Origin: an uncultured Verrucomicrobiales bacterium | GTDB taxonomy: Bacteria > Verrucomicrobiota > Verrucomicrobiia > Verrucomicrobiales > Akkermansiaceae | Reading direction: 5' to 3' | Length of the DNA stretch: 64,000 nucleotides | Assembly: GCA_937928545.1 (NCBI GenBank) | Contig: CALGJQ010000012.1 | Span: forward strand, 1-64,000 | Shown: positions 40,040-49,703 of the stretch, piece after piece | Layout of the letters: the number at the start of each line of letters is the position of its first letter | Numbering within the stretch: position 1 is the stretch's first letter | Program-made: the position numbers and the translations under genes | Notes under the pieces: generated by a model | Seen by the model: the letters and a program-made list of their open reading frames with translations, nothing else | Databases searched by the model: none | What the model was told of the DNA's origin: nothing

Positions 40040-40240
40040 ATGAGCAACAATAGATCAGCAGAGACACATGCAGATCTTGGAGTTTTAAAGCGCTCCAAGG
40101 CTAAGTCTGTGGTGGAATGTATCAACGAAAAGTTAAACCCTAATCCAAATGGAAGGGGTGAAATAAGTGAAATTACTGACGGTTCTGTTCAAAATTGGTC
40201 TCGGAAGCTTCCTGAGCGAGCGGCAACTCTTTCTGAATAA
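40040..40240 (+). CDS. Small hypothetical protein
   Basis: A 66-aa polar protein (MSNNRSAETHADLGVLKRSKAK...LPERAATLSE), Asn-, Arg- and Glu-rich, without hydrophobic segments. The call rests on three things: a clean ATG placed after a cre-like operator, a strong hairpin terminator 12 bases beyond its stop, and AT-rich codon use shared with the next gene. The longer frame from 39956 would read through the operator and is not preferred. No family is recognised. It may be a regulator partner or antitoxin-like protein. Confidence 0.45.
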   Translation: MSNNRSAETHADLGVLKRSKAKSVVECINEKLNPNPNGRGEISEITDGSVQNWSRKLPERAATLSE

Positions 40241-40251
40241 AGTAACCTTCA

Positions 40252-40281
40252 AGCCCGCTGCAATGATGTAGCGGGTTTTTT
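40252..40281 (+). terminator. Rho-independent terminator
   Basis: Stem cccgct / agcggg (40254-40259 with 40270-40275), a 10-base loop and a run of six T residues (40276-40281). It closes the small gene at 40040-40240. Confidence 0.9.
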
Positions 40282-40286
40282 GTGCC

Positions 40287-40991
40287 ATGGATAATTTTGA
40301 AAAACTTAATATCTACTCGTCTAAAATTCGAAAAACTTGTGAGGATGCGTTTGAAAGTTTCGGTTCTCCCTTAAATCGCGAGACAATTTTTCTTGATTCT
40401 AGGGAGCCGGATGAAGCTGAGAGATATCTTGCAGCGGAGACAAATGAACGTAATCAAATGCTGAATGGCTTTGAGCTTCAAGCTTGGCGAAGCGTTGAGA
40501 TTAATGCTCGTATGATTCTTAACAAGGGGTGGGGAGGGGTAAATGCAAGTCCCTTTAAAACATGTGCAGCGACAGTGCTTTCGATCGTTAGCTATGCCCC
40601 TGTCCCTGCTTACATTTCAGAAGATGTTATTAGGGATAATAACCTCCATCCTAATTTTCAGTATCCATACTCACTCATTAGCTATATCGCGCTAGATTAC
40701 TGTTTGTCAGCATTACACACTAGTATCATCGGAACGAAGCAAGAAAAGGAAGAAGACAACAGAGTAATTGAGAACCCGATTTCGTGCTCGAAACATTTTG
40801 CAACAGATATGCTCGCAACGATAGCGATTCAGGCGGACAAGGCGCGTGCTACGAAGGGCGGAGGGATTGAACCAGTGGACCTAGCTGTCGCCTTTAATCT
40901 CTTATCTTTGCTCTTCGAGGCCTTGGCTTATAAGTCTAATCAAGAATCCCTTGAAAATGACACGACGGTTAGTTTTCCAAGAGTGCCTTAA
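40287..40991 (+). CDS. Orphan hypothetical protein in an AT-rich patch
   Basis: A 234-aa protein, predicted all-helical and soluble (MDNFEKLNIYSSKIRKTCEDAFESF, LAAETNERNQMLNGFELQAWRSVEINARMIL, ISYIALDYCLSALHTSIIG, PVDLAVAFNLLSLLFEALAYKSN). No catalytic motif is recognised. The codon use is much more A/T-ending than that of leuS or lepA and the surrounding GC is lower, a sign of recent acquisition. ATG 40287 starts just six bases after the terminator T-run, so its own promoter must lie within or before the preceding gene. Confidence 0.55.
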   Translation: MDNFEKLNIYSSKIRKTCEDAFESFGSPLNRETIFLDSREPDEAERYLAAETNERNQMLNGFELQAWRSVEINARMILNKGWGGVNASPFKTCAATVLSIVSYAPVPAYISEDVIRDNNLHPNFQYPYSLISYIALDYCLSALHTSIIGTKQEKEEDNRVIENPISCSKHFATDMLATIAIQADKARATKGGGIEPVDLAVAFNLLSLLFEALAYKSNQESLENDTTVSFPRVP

Positions 40992-41087
40992 GTTGTCTCG
41001 AATTTTTGAGGGGCTTATTTTTCTCAATGATTTTGGGAGAGAGTATAACGGTGGATAAGGGTAGACCTAATCCCCACTCTTCAGCAT

Positions 41088-41113
41088 CCCGCGTGGGCGG
41101 GACTCCTTCGGAG
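41088..41113. repeat. REP-like double hairpin 3' of lepA
   Basis: Two adjacent hairpins: cccgc/gcggg around a short loop (41088-41101) and ctcc/ggag (41103-41113). The strand GGGCGGGAC (41095-41103) is also the core of the REP repeats that bound the RAYT unit in leuS. The element lies just beyond the lepA stop, where REP elements and terminators often sit. Confidence 0.6.
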
Positions 41114-41127
41114 CCAAGATTCTCAAA

Positions 41128-42927
41128 TCAGTCTCCTGATTTGAGGACCTTGATGAAGGCGTCTTGGGGGATGTTTACTTTGCCGAAGGCTTTCATTTTG
41201 GCTTTACCCTTTTTCTGCTTTTCGAGGAGCTTGCGCTTTCGGGAGATGTCGCCTCCGTAGCATTTGGCTGTGACGTTTTTACGCATGGCACTGATCGTTT
41301 CGCGGGCGATGATGTTGCCTCCGATCGCGGCCTGGATGGCGACGACGAACATTTGGGTGGGGATGACTTCCTTGAGCTTGGCGGCGAGTTCGCGGCCTCG
41401 GGCGACGGCTTTGTCGCGGTGGACGATGGTGGAGAAGGCTTCGACGGGTTCGGCGGCGATGAGCATGTCCATTTTGACCATGTTGGCGGCGCGGTATCCG
41501 GCGTGTTCGTAGTCCATGGAGCCGTAGCCTTTGGTCATGGATTTGAGGCGGTCGTTGAAGTCGACGAGGATGTCGGCGAGGGGGATGGTGGCGGTGAGGA
41601 GGACGCGGAATTCGTCGATGGTCTCGGTGTTCTCGAGGTCGCCGCGTTTTTCCATGATGAGTTTCATGGCGTCGCCGATGTATTCGCCGGGGAGCATGAC
41701 GAAGATGCGGACGATGGGCTCGCGGATTTCTTCGATGATTTGTTGCTCGGGGAGGTAGGTGGGGTTGTCGATGATGAGTTCTTCGCCATCGGTTTTGGTG
41801 ACCTCGTAGATCACGGAGGGGTAGGTGGAGATGACGTCCATGTCGAACTCGCGGCGGAGGCGTTCTTGGATGATTTCCATGTGGAGGAGGCCGAGGAAGC
41901 CGCAGCGGAAGCCGAAGCCGAGGGCGGTGGAGGATTCGGTCTGGAAGGTGAAGGCGGCGTCGTTGATCTGGAGTTTACCCATCGCGACCTTGAGGGCCTC
42001 GTAGTCGGAGGTGTCGATGGGGTAGATGCCGGAGAAGACCATGGGGCGGATTTCTTTGAATCCGGGGAGGGGCTCGGGGCAGGGCTTGTCCTTGTGAGTG
42101 ATGGTGTCGCCGATTTTGACTTCGGCGGATGATTTGACGTTGGCGATGATGTAGCCGACGTCTCCGGTGGAGAGTTTATCGGTCTTTTGCATCTTGGGGG
42201 TGAAGATGCCGGTTTCCTTGATCTCGTAGTTATTGGGGGTGTGGAAGAGCTTGATCTTATCGCCTTTTTTCATCTCGCCGGAGACGACGCGGACGTAGGA
42301 GATGACGCCGCGGTAGGCATCGTAAAGGGAGTCGAAGACGGAGGCGCGGAGGAGGCCATCGGGGTTTTCGACGGGTGGGGGGACGAGTTCGACGACCGCT
42401 TCGAGGATTTCATCAATGCCGAGGCCCATTTTGGCGGAGGCGGGGATGCCGTGTTCGCCGGGGATGGCGAGGATTTCTTCGAGCTGCTTGCGGCAGCGGG
42501 GGACATCGGCGGCGGGGAGGTCGATCTTGTTGAGGACGGGGACGATGGCGAGGTCCTGCTCCATGGCGAGGTTGACGTTGGCCATGGTCTGGGCTTCGAC
42601 GCCTTGGGCGGCATCAATGATGAGGATGGCGCCTTCGCAGGCGGCGAGGGAGCGGGAGACCTCGTAGGAGAAATCGACGTGGCCGGGGGTATCGAGGAGG
42701 TTGAGCTTGTAGGTTTTGCCGTCCTTTGACTTGAAAGCGAGGGTGACGGGGTGGGATTTGATGGTGATCCCTTTTTCGCGCTCGAGGTCCATGGAGTCGA
42801 GGTGCTGGGCCTGCGATTCACGCTGGGTGATGGTCTGGCAGGTTTCCATGAGGCGATCGGACAGGGTCGTTTTGCCATGATCGATGTGGGCGATGATGGA
42901 GAAGTTACGGGTGAGTTCGACGGACAC
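41128..42927 (-). CDS. lepA: Elongation factor 4 (LepA)
   Basis: A 599-aa translational GTPase, exactly the usual length. G1 AHIDHGKT (13-20), the TITQRESQAQHLDSMDLEREKGITIKS switch region, G3 DTPGHVDF and G4 NKIDLP are present, as are the LepA-specific C-terminal segments (MDYEHAGYRAANMVKMDMLIAAEPVEAFS, then GGDISRKRKLLEKQKKGKAKMK). It back-translocates or monitors ribosomes under stress. The start is GTG 42927 (MSVELTRNFS); the 44 codons upstream that stay open are basic filler. The gene is monocistronic, with a REP-like element just downstream. Long open frames on the opposite strand are its shadow. Confidence 0.97.
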   Translation of the reverse strand: MSVELTRNFSIIAHIDHGKTTLSDRLMETCQTITQRESQAQHLDSMDLEREKGITIKSHPVTLAFKSKDGKTYKLNLLDTPGHVDFSYEVSRSLAACEGAILIIDAAQGVEAQTMANVNLAMEQDLAIVPVLNKIDLPAADVPRCRKQLEEILAIPGEHGIPASAKMGLGIDEILEAVVELVPPPVENPDGLLRASVFDSLYDAYRGVISYVRVVSGEMKKGDKIKLFHTPNNYEIKETGIFTPKMQKTDKLSTGDVGYIIANVKSSAEVKIGDTITHKDKPCPEPLPGFKEIRPMVFSGIYPIDTSDYEALKVAMGKLQINDAAFTFQTESSTALGFGFRCGFLGLLHMEIIQERLRREFDMDVISTYPSVIYEVTKTDGEELIIDNPTYLPEQQIIEEIREPIVRIFVMLPGEYIGDAMKLIMEKRGDLENTETIDEFRVLLTATIPLADILVDFNDRLKSMTKGYGSMDYEHAGYRAANMVKMDMLIAAEPVEAFSTIVHRDKAVARGRELAAKLKEVIPTQMFVVAIQAAIGGNIIARETISAMRKNVTAKCYGGDISRKRKLLEKQKKGKAKMKAFGKVNIPQDAFIKVLKSGD

Positions 42928-43046
42928 GGGAGGAATGGTGACTGGTGAGGGGTGAATTGTGAAGGGTTTTGGAAAGCCCTGACGGGCGTGAGATAAGGGG
43001 GTTTTTGGGAAAATGGAAGGTTGAATCGTTTGAAGGGAAGGGGATG

Positions 43047-43080
43047 AAAAAAGCCGCACCTGAGATGGCGCGGCTTTTTG
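43047..43080 (-). terminator. Terminator between lepA and the PEP-CTERM gene
   Basis: Perfect stem aaaaagccgc / gcggcttttt (43048-43057 with 43070-43079) around a 12-base loop, with A and T runs on both ends, so it can act in both directions. Here it ends the minus-strand PEP-CTERM transcript. Confidence 0.93.
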
Positions 43081-43103
43081 AAAAGAAGAGTCGATCTAGC
43101 GTC

Positions 43104-43790
43104 TTAGCGACGGCGACGGAGAAGAGTAAGTCCGGCGAGGGCGCTGAGGAGCGCGGTGGAGGGCTCGGGGACGGCGTTGAAGGTCAATTGTTGGACGACG
43201 AAGCGGGAGTCGCTTCCGGTGCCATCGAGATCTAGGGCTCCGATGGTGAAGGAGGTGGCTGGAGTGAGGGTGATACTTGACTGAGCCGTGGGGAAAGGGG
43301 TGGCGGCTCCTCCATTGATGTTGAAGTATTCAGTATTCGCGCCGGCATCTGCGGAGAAGTTGGATTTGAAGCCCGTGATCTCGATGGTGTAGCCTGGGGT
43401 GACGTTGGTAACGGTGAAGGTAATGGTTTCGACGGCGGTGGTGGCGGTGCCTCCAGTGCCGTTGAAGTTGTTATCAATTCCAGATGCCGCTTGTCCTCCT
43501 TGGACTCCTACTCCCCCTCCTTGTGTCCGAGGGCCAGTGCTACCTGGATAGCCGGTGGAGGTTATACCGAGATCAAAAGTGACGCCCGCAGGGAGAGCTG
43601 GACCGGAGACGGTGTTGTAATAGGTATTGGTGCTGGTTATTCCGGACGCGTTTCCGAGACCAACGTGGTCATTACTCATTGCGGTTGGGGTTCCGATCTC
43701 GATGGTGAAAACAGTGGCGGCAGAGGTCAGGCCTGCTGTGCCGAGAAGAAGAAAGGTCGTGGATAGGAAATTTTTCATAATCGTTTTCAT
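43104..43790 (-). CDS. PEP-CTERM secreted protein
   Basis: A 228-aa protein (or 224 aa from ATG 43778, MKNFLSTTFLLLGTAGLTSA, which looks like the real signal peptide). The body is Gly- and Thr-rich (FTIEIGTPTAMSNDHVGLGNASGITSTNTYYN, GYPGSTGPRTQGGGVGVQGGQAA) and shows two beta modules (TITFTVTNVTPGYTIEITGF; ITLTPATSFTIGALDLDG). The tail is VPEPSTALLSALAGLTLL then RRRR. It is preceded by no clear promoter and followed by the strong terminator near 43060. No paralog in this window. Confidence 0.83.
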   Translation of the reverse strand: MKTIMKNFLSTTFLLLGTAGLTSAATVFTIEIGTPTAMSNDHVGLGNASGITSTNTYYNTVSGPALPAGVTFDLGITSTGYPGSTGPRTQGGGVGVQGGQAASGIDNNFNGTGGTATTAVETITFTVTNVTPGYTIEITGFKSNFSADAGANTEYFNINGGAATPFPTAQSSITLTPATSFTIGALDLDGTGSDSRFVVQQLTFNAVPEPSTALLSALAGLTLLRRRR

Positions 43791-43935
43791 GATCGGAGAC
43801 AGTAGAAGTTAGGGGAGAGGGGCTTTACGGGTCAAGGAATAAGCTTGGTATGCTGAGGGGCTTTGGCTTGGGTCGCGAGAACGGGGTATCGATCTCTCTT
43901 GAAAGAGAGGGGAGGCTGTTCATGTTTAAGGAGTC

Positions 43936-44664
43936 ATGAGAAACATTTTTATTTCCTGTTCAGTTGTCGCGTTGTGTTTGATTCCGATTTCTAGCTACGG
44001 CCAAGAGGTGAAGGTAGAGAAAGAGAGCTCTCATTCTTTGTTCAATGGGAAAGATTTAGCCGGGTGGCATGTGGATGTTCCGAAGGCGGATAAGGATCCT
44101 GAAATTGGGCCGAGTTTTGTGGTGCGTGATGGGAAGCTGGTGAGTTTGGGCGAGCCACGGGGGCATTTGATTACGGATAAGGTTTATGAGAATTTTAAGC
44201 TGACGGTGGAGTATCGTTTTTCGAAGAAGCCGGGGAACTGTGGGGTCTTGGTTTATTCTTCGAAGCCTCGTGCTTTGTTCGGAATGTTTCCGGCATCGAT
44301 CGAGGTGCAGATGCATCACGAGAATGCGGGGGACTTTTGGTGCATCGATGAGAACATCGAGGTGCCTGAGATGGAGAAGCGTCGCCCAAAGGGTGAGAAT
44401 CAGAAGTGGGGTGGCAAGAAGGGAGATGCGCGCCGGATTTTGAATCTCACCGACGGATCTGAGAAGCCGGTAGGGGAATGGAATAAGATGGTGATCGAGT
44501 GTCTGGGAAATGAGCTCAAGGTTTGGGTGAATGGCGATCTGGTGAATCACGGGACGAATTGCACGGCCTCGAAAGGGCAAATCGCGCTGCAGGCTGAGGG
44601 TTCTGAGGTGGAGTTTAAGACTTTGATGTTGGAGCCTTTGAAAGTGGAGAAGAAAGTGGAGTGA
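43936..44664 (+). CDS. Secreted DUF1080 (sugar hydrolase-like) protein
   Basis: A 242-aa exported protein (signal MRNIFISCSVVALCLIPISSYG). The domain starts SLFNGKDLAGWHVDV, the diagnostic DUF1080 opening, followed by LVSLGEPRGHLITDKVYENFKLTVEYRF, NCGVLVYSSKPRALFGMFPASIEVQMHHENAGDFW and a closing GEWNKMVIECLGNELKVWVNGDLVNHG. DUF1080 proteins are concanavalin-like and include 3-keto-disaccharide hydrolases; many act on algal or plant sugars. The substrate is unknown. It is 72 bases upstream of the DUF1800 gene and may begin that operon. Confidence 0.9.
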   Translation: MRNIFISCSVVALCLIPISSYGQEVKVEKESSHSLFNGKDLAGWHVDVPKADKDPEIGPSFVVRDGKLVSLGEPRGHLITDKVYENFKLTVEYRFSKKPGNCGVLVYSSKPRALFGMFPASIEVQMHHENAGDFWCIDENIEVPEMEKRRPKGENQKWGGKKGDARRILNLTDGSEKPVGEWNKMVIECLGNELKVWVNGDLVNHGTNCTASKGQIALQAEGSEVEFKTLMLEPLKVEKKVE

Positions 44665-44736
44665 TTCTGCGCCTTAAGTTAAGGCGTGTGAATTTAGGCA
44701 ATTGTGGTAAGTTTTCCTTCAGCCCAATCACTTAGC

Positions 44737-47700
44737 ATGCGGATTTCTCTTTTGTTTAGCGTCGGTATTGCTCTTTCAGCAAGTGCCCTAGATCTTGGGG
44801 TAGACGGGATGTCTGACGTTTGGCAGCAGCGTTATGGGGCGATGAATGTTTTGCCTCTCGATGATGAAGATCTCGATGGCTATTTGAATCATGAAGAGGC
44901 GATCGCGGGAACGGATCCGTTTTCGCCGTCGAGCTTTCCGCGACAGGAATCGGTTTGGCTGGGGGCGGGTGGGAGTCCGGTGAATTTGAGTTTTGAGACG
45001 CGGCCGGGGAAGTTCTACCAAGTGTCGCGTTCGGGGGATTTGGGAGTTTTTGCTCCGGTTGGTCCCCTTCTTACGGGTGACGGGACGCAGGTGGAATTGG
45101 CTCTGGCTGATGCCGCGATATCTGGGAGGAGCGGGGGAGTTTTGCATGAGTTGTGGGCAAATGTGGCGGGCAATAATCTGTCGCTTCTTACAAGCCAGCC
45201 AACTTTTCCGGGGCAGCCGGATGGTGAGTTGGGTTTGGCGGAATTTGATGTTCCGGAGGTGGTTTCGACGGGTTTTGGGGGAAGGTTGCGTTCACTGATC
45301 ACGCCCTCTCAGTCGGGTGATTTTGTCTTCCATCTTTCCTCTGCCGGAGCGGCGGAGTTGCTCCATGGTGAGGATTTGGTGTCGGCGGTTTCTTTGGCAC
45401 AAGTGCTGCCAGCGCAGGTGGGAATTCAGAAGGGAGAGTGGGATGCTTTTCCGAATCAGCAGTCTGTGTCGGTGAATCTGACGGCGGGGACTCCTTACTA
45501 CTTGGAGCTGAGATACATTGCTTCGGTTTCACAGGGACATTGTCAGGTGGCTTGGTCGGGGCCGGGATTGGATGGGATCCAGTTGATTGGCGCGAGTGAT
45601 TTGGCAGAAGGGACTTTTCTTCCGGTGGAGGTGGACTCTCCCGAGGTGATCAAGCATGACTATGATTTGGCAGGGCAAACTGGGGCTCTTTGGACAAGCG
45701 GGACGGCCGTGGAGCCGGCACCTGTCGGGATGAGCGGAAATGGCGAACGTTTCACGGCGGATCCGACGCAGGATTTGGTGACTTTTCCGGGAGCGGCGAC
45801 GGAGCATTTTTATGCGACGTTTTTGTTTAACATGGCACCGGGGCATCGTGATCTGGATTTGTTTTTCCGGAACTCGACGACTGGAGCGCAGGAAGGGCCG
45901 CGAGTTGATTTGGAGGATAGTTCAGTTACGACGGCGGTGGTTCGCCCGAATAATCAGGGGGGGGATTCGCAAATTGTGGTGACTTTTGGAGACACTTATC
46001 GGGTTGAGATTATCGCCTCGATGAGTCCGGGTGGTTTTCAATATCAGGCGGGTCTTTCGACGATGACGGTGGCGGAAGATACCTTTGATATTTACGTCAG
46101 TGATGCGAATGGGGGTTTGGTAGGACGGACGCTGGGGCTGCCATTCTGGGATGCTGGGCCGAATGTGGTGCAGCGGTTGAACGCGGTGAGAGCGCGATAC
46201 ATTCGCGAGGCGAATGTGATCTTGGATGGCTGGGAAGTGACGGGTGGAACGATCGCGGGGAATGGGTATCTCGCGGCGAATACCGAGGGCTTTTCTTCGG
46301 AAGAGGGGGATCAATATTTTCGGGTGGGTGTTTCGGAGAAGGATCAAGATGGGGACGGGCTTTCCGATTGGGAGGAGCTACAGTTGGCGGAGTTTGGGCC
46401 GTATCTTTTCTTCGATGCCGAGTCGGTGGATGGGACGTCAGATTTGGCGGCGGCGACGGCATTGCTGAATGGGGCTTCGGGTTCCATTGAGGTGTCATTG
46501 CAGGCTTCAGACACGGCAGCTTTTGAGAGGAACACTCCGAACCTCACGGAGGATCATGGCGAGATCACGGTGACTCGGACGGGGCCGCTGACTCCGCTGA
46601 CGATCAATCTTTGCCAAGCTCCTCTCGCGAACACGGGTAATACGGCAACGGTTTGTGACGGGACCTGTTGCTCCTTGATCGGGAGTGCGGGCGACGAGGA
46701 GGCGGAGGCGGATGATTATTTGCTCATGGATGCAAGAGGGAATGTCATCACGAATCGCCTTAGCTTTGGTTTTGGTGAAATGAGCAAGGTGCTGACGGTG
46801 AAGGCGACGCCTGATGCGGTGAATGAGTATCCTGAGACTTTGAACATCGCGATCGAAGCAGACGATGCTGGGACTTATCAAATTGGGGTAATGAATGGGG
46901 CCTCGATCCAGCTCTTCGACCTTCCTGAACATCCTGAGAACGTGGCGCTCTTTACGGGGACTTTTAGTCAAGATGGCAATGCCACAGTGGCGACCAATGG
47001 AGCGGGATTTACCACGGCGACCTTGAACGGTCCGAGGACGGAGATGCGTTTTTGGAATGAGTTTTCGAATCTGACTTCGGCGCAGCAGGATTCGCACATT
47101 CATAAGGCGAATTCGGGGCCAGCTCCGGGGGTGATCATTTATGCGATTACGAATGAGCCGGGTGACGAGTCTGGGAACTCGCCAGATTCTGATCCTTTGA
47201 ACGGTCCATTGACGAATTATCCTTGGGATTTATCGGCCTCGTCTGGAGCGGTCCCGACAGCGGGGGGAGCGGCCAGTAAGCAGGTGATCATTGATTCGCT
47301 CTTTAATCAAAATGGCGAGTCTCCGCTCTATCTGAATATTCATACGGTGGACAATCCGGCTGGGGAGATTTGGGCTTTCTTGGGTCTCTCAGGTGGGTCT
47401 CAAGTTTCGCCGGGGGCTCCGACTCTTGCTCCGCTTCCAGGGTCCGCCGAATATCCCATGTTGGTTGGGGAGGAATTAGAATCCGAAGTGCGCCGCTTTC
47501 TGAATCAGGCGACTTTTGGGGCGATGGATGATGAGGTGAATGTGATGGTGGCAGAGATTGAGGCGGAGAGATTGAGTGATCCGACTTACCATCGACACGA
47601 GGCCTTTGAGGCTTGGATGGATGAGGAGATGGACCCGCAAGTGACTCCTCAGAGTTATTTGTTGGATTATAATTTGGCGACGGACTTTCAGTATTATGTC

Positions 47701-49695
47701 TTGGGAGGATCATTTGATCCGGTGAGGAATCCGACTGATGGGGTGACGCCGACTCCAGTAAGGCCAGCGGTTTGGCCGACGGTTGATCGCAGTGATCCCG
47801 ATCCTGATCAGTGGCACATTTCTTTGGCCTATCCGATTAATTACGATGAATTGGAGTTGATCGATGACAATAATTTGGTCGAGCCATCGAACCGGAATCG
47901 CCGTCAAACGCATTGGCAGATGATGTTTAATGCGAAGGATCAGTTAAGGCAGAAGATGGGGTTTGCTCTCCAGCAAATCGTAGTGGTGAGCGCGGAGGCG
48001 GATGCGATTGAGGACAACATGTACGGAGCATCCAACTACCAGGATCAGCTTAATCATCATGCCTTCAATCACTACCGAGACGTTTTAGGCTTTGTGAATT
48101 GGTCGCCGTTGATGGGGAAGTGGCTGTCGAGCCTGCAGAACCAAAAAGGGGCTGATTTGGATGGGGATGGCGAAGACGATATTTTTCCGGATGAGAATTT
48201 GGCCCGTGAGGACATGCAGTTGTTTTCGATCGGCCTTTTCGAGTTGTGGCCAGATGGTTCGCTGCGACTTGGGTCCGATGGTTTGCCGATTCCAACTTAC
48301 ACCAACGACGATATCCGGGAGTTCGCGAAGGTGCTGACGGGGCAATCGTTTGGACAATATAATGCCACGAGTGCTCCTTGGGGTGGCGTTCCGTTTGCGA
48401 ACATGGTGGAAAATACGTATTTTGATCGGGGTCAAAATACGAACGGTCTTTTGACGAAGCGTTACTCTTACCCGATGACGATGTTTGGCGCATACCATGA
48501 TCCTAGCGTGAAGACCTTTGCGGGGACGGTGATTGATAATACGCATCTCACCGACCCAACTGAGCAGGGGGTGGCGGACATCGAGCAAGCGGTTGATTGG
48601 TTGGCTGGAAAGCCGGGTGATGGTCAGCCGGATTATGACATGGTGAACAGTCACCGGAGTGTGCCGGCTTTTATCTGTCGTCGATTAATTCAACGCTTCA
48701 CGACTTCTAATCCATCGAAGGATTACCTTCATCGAGTGGCGACCGTCTTTAAGGACAACGAGGGTGATCTGGGGCTGACTTTGAAAGCGATCTTGTTAGA
48801 TCCTGAGGCGAGGATCGTGGATCTGAGTAACGACACTTTTGGAATGAAGAAGTCGTCGCTGGAAGCCTACCTTCAAGTGGTGCGGACGATGGAAGGGCTA
48901 ACTCATATTCCCTTGCAGGATCCGGCTGGAGCGGCGCCCTTTGATACGGCAAATGGTAACTTCTCGAATAGCGATTTGTATTTGGGGAATTTTGGTTTGA
49001 ACGCGGTCCAAGTGAGCAATCAGGAACGCAACTTCCGCTTCTTGCAGGACTACACAATCACGGCTGGAACGGCTGATTTGCAGATGGTTCCTTTCCGCCA
49101 GGAGACGGTTTTCAATTGGTATCTTCCGGACTATTCGCCGGGTGGGCCGATTGCGAGTGCTGGACTGGTGTCTCCGGAACTTCAGCTTTCAAATGAGCCT
49201 GATGTGATTCGTAACATTAACTTCTTTGAGGATTTGACGCGTTCAACTCGTGGGGTGAATGCTGATAATCTTGGTAATTCAACTCAGAATCAGCAGCTTG
49301 CTCTGGGAGGTGGGAGTGAGGTGAACAGTAATGGTCGCCTTAGGCTGGATCGAGTTGGTTTAGCGGCGGCTCTTTATCCATCAACTGCACCAAGTGCGGC
49401 AGGTGGGAGGTCGAGCGAGTCGCTGGCCGACGAGATCTTACTGGATGAGTTAGACCGCCGCTTAACGCTGGGATATTTCAAGCGGAAGTATCCTTACGAC
49501 CCCACGGATGACGATGATCCGAATGTTGCCGGCGTAGACGATCTTTTGAAGAATCCGCGCGAGTTAATCATCGATGCGCTCACCGCTCACAATAACCCCT
49601 TTAGTGGGGTAAACGATGACTTGGATCGCCTCAATAAACTTTCTGACGCGCTCTATCTGTTGACCTTTTCTCCCGAGTTTCAAATTAAGAAGTAG
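44737..49695 (+). CDS. Very large exported DUF1800 protein
   Basis: A 1652-aa protein with a signal peptide (MRISLLFSVGIALSASA). Modules in order: a short DEDLDGYLNHEE calcium-type repeat (~45-60), a PA14-like domain (~131-290), beta domains with PRVDLEDSSV/Calx-beta-like GEITVTRTGPLTPLTI (~608-730), a CHRD-like domain (~735-884) and the DUF1800 domain from RRFLNQATFG (~918), with DENLAREDMQLFSIGL at ~1152. PA14 and CHRD modules suggest that the protein binds carbohydrate or matrix. ATG 44737 is chosen; the GTG at 44704 adds no signal-like residues. It is followed by DUF1501 after 8 bases. Confidence 0.92.
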   Translation: MRISLLFSVGIALSASALDLGVDGMSDVWQQRYGAMNVLPLDDEDLDGYLNHEEAIAGTDPFSPSSFPRQESVWLGAGGSPVNLSFETRPGKFYQVSRSGDLGVFAPVGPLLTGDGTQVELALADAAISGRSGGVLHELWANVAGNNLSLLTSQPTFPGQPDGELGLAEFDVPEVVSTGFGGRLRSLITPSQSGDFVFHLSSAGAAELLHGEDLVSAVSLAQVLPAQVGIQKGEWDAFPNQQSVSVNLTAGTPYYLELRYIASVSQGHCQVAWSGPGLDGIQLIGASDLAEGTFLPVEVDSPEVIKHDYDLAGQTGALWTSGTAVEPAPVGMSGNGERFTADPTQDLVTFPGAATEHFYATFLFNMAPGHRDLDLFFRNSTTGAQEGPRVDLEDSSVTTAVVRPNNQGGDSQIVVTFGDTYRVEIIASMSPGGFQYQAGLSTMTVAEDTFDIYVSDANGGLVGRTLGLPFWDAGPNVVQRLNAVRARYIREANVILDGWEVTGGTIAGNGYLAANTEGFSSEEGDQYFRVGVSEKDQDGDGLSDWEELQLAEFGPYLFFDAESVDGTSDLAAATALLNGASGSIEVSLQASDTAAFERNTPNLTEDHGEITVTRTGPLTPLTINLCQAPLANTGNTATVCDGTCCSLIGSAGDEEAEADDYLLMDARGNVITNRLSFGFGEMSKVLTVKATPDAVNEYPETLNIAIEADDAGTYQIGVMNGASIQLFDLPEHPENVALFTGTFSQDGNATVATNGAGFTTATLNGPRTEMRFWNEFSNLTSAQQDSHIHKANSGPAPGVIIYAITNEPGDESGNSPDSDPLNGPLTNYPWDLSASSGAVPTAGGAASKQVIIDSLFNQNGESPLYLNIHTVDNPAGEIWAFLGLSGGSQVSPGAPTLAPLPGSAEYPMLVGEELESEVRRFLNQATFGAMDDEVNVMVAEIEAERLSDPTYHRHEAFEAWMDEEMDPQVTPQSYLLDYNLATDFQYYVLGGSFDPVRNPTDGVTPTPVRPAVWPTVDRSDPDPDQWHISLAYPINYDELELIDDNNLVEPSNRNRRQTHWQMMFNAKDQLRQKMGFALQQIVVVSAEADAIEDNMYGASNYQDQLNHHAFNHYRDVLGFVNWSPLMGKWLSSLQNQKGADLDGDGEDDIFPDENLAREDMQLFSIGLFELWPDGSLRLGSDGLPIPTYTNDDIREFAKVLTGQSFGQYNATSAPWGGVPFANMVENTYFDRGQNTNGLLTKRYSYPMTMFGAYHDPSVKTFAGTVIDNTHLTDPTEQGVADIEQAVDWLAGKPGDGQPDYDMVNSHRSVPAFICRRLIQRFTTSNPSKDYLHRVATVFKDNEGDLGLTLKAILLDPEARIVDLSNDTFGMKKSSLEAYLQVVRTMEGLTHIPLQDPAGAAPFDTANGNFSNSDLYLGNFGLNAVQVSNQERNFRFLQDYTITAGTADLQMVPFRQETVFNWYLPDYSPGGPIASAGLVSPELQLSNEPDVIRNINFFEDLTRSTRGVNADNLGNSTQNQQLALGGGSEVNSNGRLRLDRVGLAAALYPSTAPSAAGGRSSESLADEILLDELDRRLTLGYFKRKYPYDPTDDDDPNVAGVDDLLKNPRELIIDALTAHNNPFSGVNDDLDRLNKLSDALYLLTFSPEFQIKK

Positions 49696-49703
49696 TAAGA
49701 ACC

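Noticed and set aside
41164-42132. 322-codon open frame on the plus strand
   Set aside because: Antisense shadow of lepA, with typical Gly/Val/Asp/Glu-rich composition.
42928-43059. 44-codon N-terminal extension of lepA
   Set aside because: LepA families start at MxxxxTRNFSIIAHIDHGKT; the upstream codons lack conservation and GTG 42927 gives the normal 599 aa.
44704-44736. GTG start 11 codons upstream of the large DUF1800 gene
   Set aside because: ATG 44737 begins a complete signal peptide; the extra residues do not improve it.
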